Shown: piece by piece, positions 61,300 to 64,000 of the stretch
Position numbering within the stretch: the first letter of the stretch is position 1
Layout of the letters: each line of letters opens with the position of its first letter
Source: Channa striata
Lineage: Eukaryota; Chordata; Actinopteri; Anabantiformes; Channidae
DNA length: 64,000 nucleotides
Reading direction: 5' to 3'
Assembly (NCBI GenBank): GCA_033026295.1
Contig: CM065185.1
Coordinates: 2,852,001-2,916,000 of the forward strand
The notes under the pieces: generated by a model
Database searches by the model: none
What the model was told of the DNA's origin: nothing
The model's input: the letters and a program-made list of their open reading frames with translations, nothing else
Translations under genes and position numbers: made by a program

Positions 61300-62150
61300 A
61301 CTGTTGGCTTGTCTTGGATTGTCTTTCTTAGATATTGAAGAAGAGGTATTCAATTCCCAGGATCCTAATCAGACCCCATCTGCCTGTCCCCCATGCTGTT
61401 TGTATGTCCCAGACCACTTGCACTCAAAAGTTTTACAATGGTGCCATGCTTCTCATTTAACCTGTCACCCCGGAACCTCTCGTACCCTATTCTCAGTTCA
61501 ACAATGCTTTTGGTGGCCCACCCTAAGAACAGATGTCCGAGAATTTGTTTCTGCTTGTCCAACCTGTGCCCAGTCTAAAAACTCGCATAGATCAGCTCCT
61601 TGTCTACAACATCCTCTACCAGACCCTAGAATACCATGGTCCCAAATCTCCATGGATTTTGTCACTGGCCTTTATCATCTGGAAATACAATCATTCTTAC
61701 AGTGGTTGACAGGTTCTTCAAGATGGTCCATTTCATTCCTCTCTCTAAACTCCCCTCAGCCAAGGAAATGCAGGCATTCTCATCCAACATCTTTTTTGTC
61801 TCCAGTGCATCCCCCACAAAATGGTTTCTCATCAAGGACCTCAGTTCACAGCCAAGTTTTGGGCAGAGTTGTGGAGGTTGCTATGGATTTCTATCAGTCT
61901 CTCCTCAGGCTTCCATCCACAATCTAATGGGCAATCTAGAGTATGCCCACAATGCCTTACCTTCATTTGGCAAGGGGCTTACCCCTTCCAGGTGGTCTAT
62001 GGATATCATCCTCCAATGTTCGAGATCCATGAGAAGGAAACCTCCATCCCATCAGCTCATGCTTCAGCTCGGAGATCCCACCTGGCATGGAGGAGAGCCC
62101 ATCAGTCCTTGCTTTGGGTGGGCGACAAACATCACACCCCGGTAACGTGT
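61300..62150 (+). pseudogene. Gypsy integrase remnant
   Basis: Integrase would insert the retroelement cDNA. The zinc-binding domain is readable (His pair at about 61420-61470, then CPTC at about 61558-61570). The core follows with SMDFVTGL (first catalytic Asp, about 61653). A frameshift precedes TVVDRFFKMVHFIPL. The second catalytic position appears as SHQGPQF at about 61824, where the usual Asp of the SDxGPQF motif is His, a missing key residue. HPQSNGQS follows. The C-terminal (chromodomain-side) region is lost after about 62140. The element is inactive. Confidence 0.8.
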
Positions 62151-62224
62151 GGGACAGAGAATTTGGCTCTTTTCATCTGAGCTCCCTGGTTCAGAGCGAC
62201 CTTGTTGTTTCCACCTGTTTCTCT

Positions 62225-62237
62225 GGCTATATATACT
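62225..62237 (+). promoter_or_regulatory. TATA box of the Gypsy LTR
   Basis: GGCTATATATACT within the LTR-like segment, in the place expected for the U3 promoter. Confidence 0.5.
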
Positions 62238-63131
62238 CAGCTCCCTGTTCAGTACCCTGCCAGGTTTTCTTTTGCTACTATGCTTCTGACTCTCAAGCCA
62301 TGTTTTGCCTGCTTTTGCCTGTTTTTGCCAGACCAGTTTTGTTCAGCTCCTTGACTGTCCCGTCCTGCCTGCCAGCCTGTTGAAGACACTGTCTGTTAGG
62401 ATCCTGTTGCTCATCCTCAAGGACTCAGACCTGTCCTACATGTCAGCTTCACTCTCTGTAAGTTCCCCTTTTTGGATTTGGACTGCTTTTGTGAAGGAGT
62501 TTTTAACTGTTTGACTAGACACTTGGATATTGTATACCTGGATCTGGATGTGATTGTGCCTGGACCTGAGATACTTTTGGATTTAATTTTTCTGGAAATT
62601 CTATGAGTGAGCTGGATTTCTGGACCATTATGTTGGGAGAATGAGTTAATGAGAGCAAGCTGGTCATTTGTTTTTGACCTATTGGATTACTGACTGTTGG
62701 AACCCACAGTTCAATTACAAGTCTACACCCACACTTGTCATTTGCCTTCTTTCTTCCTCATCAGCTGGTTCACCTTATCTCCTCAGACCTCACTCTCTGG
62801 TTGTGCTATTTAATGTTGTGTTTTTCCAACACTCTGTCTCTCCAGCCACCTCAAGAACACACTCTTTGCTCCCTGGACTCGTGCTCACCAATCAGTACCA
62901 CTCCAGGACGCCCCCGTGCTTGTGATCAATCTGTTGCATACTCACCGACCTGCTTTTTCCTTTAACAAGTAAGACTATTCTATTCTCCAGAAATCAGGCG
63001 GTCTGGTTCTGTTTCCTTGCTCTGACTACTGTTTCTCGTAGACACAGAAAATACAAGATGCCGATTCTGCTTTGCAACCCCAGGCTGAGATCCTACACTT
63101 CTTATCACGCCCTCTTTAACCTCTTTCCTGA

Positions 63132-63137
63132 AATAAA
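63132..63137 (+). terminator. Polyadenylation signal of the Gypsy LTR
   Basis: AATAAA about 60 bases before the element end, consistent with the R/U5 boundary signal of an LTR. Confidence 0.5.
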
Positions 63138-63311
63138 CCTATAGTAATCTCCATTGTGCTGCTCTCTGGTTTTTGGGTCCTACAGAACATAACCCTCACA
63201 TATTTTAATTTTCTCTTTCCAGTAGATTCATGAGACCTGTATTGCTCATTATCACTGATCCTCTCTTGCAGTTCCTATGTGCATTTTTTCACTTTTTGCA
63301 TTATCTTTCAT

Positions 63312-63602
63312 TTAGTTTACCTTAAATCCAAGGCCTTCCATCTCGTCTTTTAGCTGGTTAATGTCTGAGTTTTTGCTTATTCTTTGTTCAAAAGCGGAGA
63401 ACTGTTCCTTTAGTTCATAAATAGCTTTGAGGATATCTGCATTAGAGATCGCCTCACTCTTGTTTTTGTTTGTGCACATTTTCTTTGAGTTGGGACTCTT
63501 ACAGGGATTTGCTGGTAATGGGGAACATAGACCTGCTTCCTCTGGTTCCAACTGCAATGTCAAACTTCCTGTTATACTTTTCTTGGCATCTCTTTTAGTC
63601 AT
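63312..63602 (-). pseudogene. LINE ORF1 protein, N-terminal fragment
   Basis: A 96-codon frame starting ATG at 63602. It encodes a Lys/Ser-rich N terminus and then SNADILKAIYELKEQFSAFE, the beginning of the heptad-patterned coiled coil typical of L1/Tx1 ORF1 proteins. These are RNA-binding trimers that package the LINE RNA. The frame stops at 63312. Weak continuation (an ERISDNEQY-like stretch) is visible to about 63205, where the Gypsy fragment begins. The RNA-recognition part is absent. Confidence 0.7.
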
Positions 63603-64000
63603 TTTAGAGTTACTAATTTGAGTAAACTTACCTTTCAGGTGTTAGCACTTCTATGTAGGGCACACACAGGCCAATAACCATCGACTTTTGGCAAGAATAA
63701 CTAAAGGTACTTGGTTATTGTTACAAAGCTCACCACATTGCGCCCATCAAAGTCACCATCTTGCGCAACCTTTGGAATTCACTATAGTTAGCCATTAGCC
63801 AGCAGCGCAAATGACGTAATGCAATTTAAAACAAAAAAACCAGGTAGTCTTTCAGAACGAACACCTTGTAATACAATAATATAGTTGAAGATGTCAGCAT
63901 GTCAAAAATATTTTCTAAACCAATCTTGGATCCAGATTTTAGATCGGTAAGACTTTTTTTACTAACAATTAACCTGACTTTACATTGCACTACTTAGCAT
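63603..64000. other. LINE 5' leader and flanking noncoding DNA
   Basis: The first part is probably the LINE 5' untranslated region, since ORF1 starts at 63602. Where the element ends is not visible. The rest is AT-rich with no gene. Confidence 0.4.

Larger units (their letters stand above)
61140..63200 (+). mobile_element. Gypsy-family LTR retrotransposon fragment nested in the LINE
   Basis: Opposite in strand to the surrounding LINE. It begins abruptly inside the RNase H end (61144), continues through a broken integrase to about 62150 and ends in an LTR-like segment closing with CA at 63200. The gag, protease, reverse transcriptase and 5' LTR are absent, so this is a 5'-truncated remnant. 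LINE sequence flanks both sides, so it arrived after the LINE. Confidence 0.8.
62190..63200 (+). repeat. Gypsy LTR-like 3' end
   Basis: Contains a promoter-like CTATATATACTC at about 62228, a polyadenylation signal AATAAA at 63132-63137 and a terminal CA at 63200 followed at once by LINE sequence. The left edge is uncertain because the integrase end and any polypurine tract are deleted. Frames at 62305-62965 are Ser/Leu/Phe-rich and not genes. Confidence 0.6.
58200..63650 (-). mobile_element. Degenerate L1-clade (Tx1-like) LINE, split by a Gypsy fragment
   Basis: Minus-strand LINE remnants lie in the correct order: ORF1 start (63602), then ORF2 endonuclease (about 61140-60480), reverse transcriptase (about 60270-59600) and C-terminal region (59530-58424). 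Many stops and frameshifts make it inactive. ORF2 is also shortened: only about 2.7 kb remains, against an expected 3.5-4 kb, and the spacer between endonuclease and reverse transcriptase is largely gone. A plus-strand Gypsy fragment occupies 61140-63200 and separates ORF1 from ORF2. The outer limits (58200 and 63650) are approximate, and no target duplication was found. Confidence 0.85.

Noticed and set aside
61304..61927. 207-codon frame as an intact host gene
   Set aside because: It is part of a broken Gypsy integrase. The core continues in other frames and key residues and the C terminus are lost.
1..64000. CRISPR array, bacterial operon, rRNA or tRNA genes
   Set aside because: No spaced direct repeats or structural RNA signatures. 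Sequence character and repeats are those of a fish genome.

Overview
This window looks like a gene-poor stretch of a ray-finned fish (teleost) chromosome. The evidence is the repeat content: a Tx1/L1-like LINE, a fish-type Gypsy LTR element, an internally deleted Tc1-family transposon, hAT-type MITEs and many long CA/GT microsatellites. I found no intact protein-coding gene and no RNA gene. Nearly all open frames can be explained by chance or by skewed base composition.

Layout. Positions 1-9100 are ordinary noncoding DNA with a few less repetitive patches. Positions 9100-40800 alternate between long purine- or pyrimidine-skewed tracts and compact, complex islands rich in homeodomain-type ATTA/TAAT cores. 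By composition these islands resemble vertebrate conserved noncoding elements (CNEs), best at about 13.3-13.85, 14.54-14.83, 23.4-23.96, 26.76-27.26 and 32.56-32.83 kb. Conservation itself could not be tested. A CpG-rich block at 39.56-40.84 kb is the best promoter candidate. On the minus strand it has a GA-rich leader-like sequence followed by two plausible splice donors, at 40515|40514 and 40320|40319, so a transcript may start here and run leftward through the island-rich region. Its coding exons were not found in the window.

Positions 41-58 kb are more AT-rich and simpler. They contain a 211-bp hAT-type MITE (42060-42270), a partial relative of it (about 44869-44990), a GC-richer orphan open frame (about 45298-45560, minus) and a decayed Tc1 copy (about 54465-55188). 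They also contain one CNE-like island (about 56.78-57.09 kb).

Positions 58.2-63.65 kb hold a degenerate LINE on the minus strand. ORF1 starts at 63602 and the ORF2 endonuclease and reverse-transcriptase remnants run from about 61.14 to 58.42 kb. The LINE is split by a plus-strand Gypsy fragment (about 61140-63200) that keeps only the RNase H tail, a broken integrase and one LTR-like end. The nesting gives a relative age: the LINE is older than the Gypsy-derived insertion.

No new biological system is evident. The most useful leads are the possible regulatory landscape with its promoter, the purine/pyrimidine framing of the islands, a convergent pair of CTCF-like motifs and the orphan GC-rich frame.
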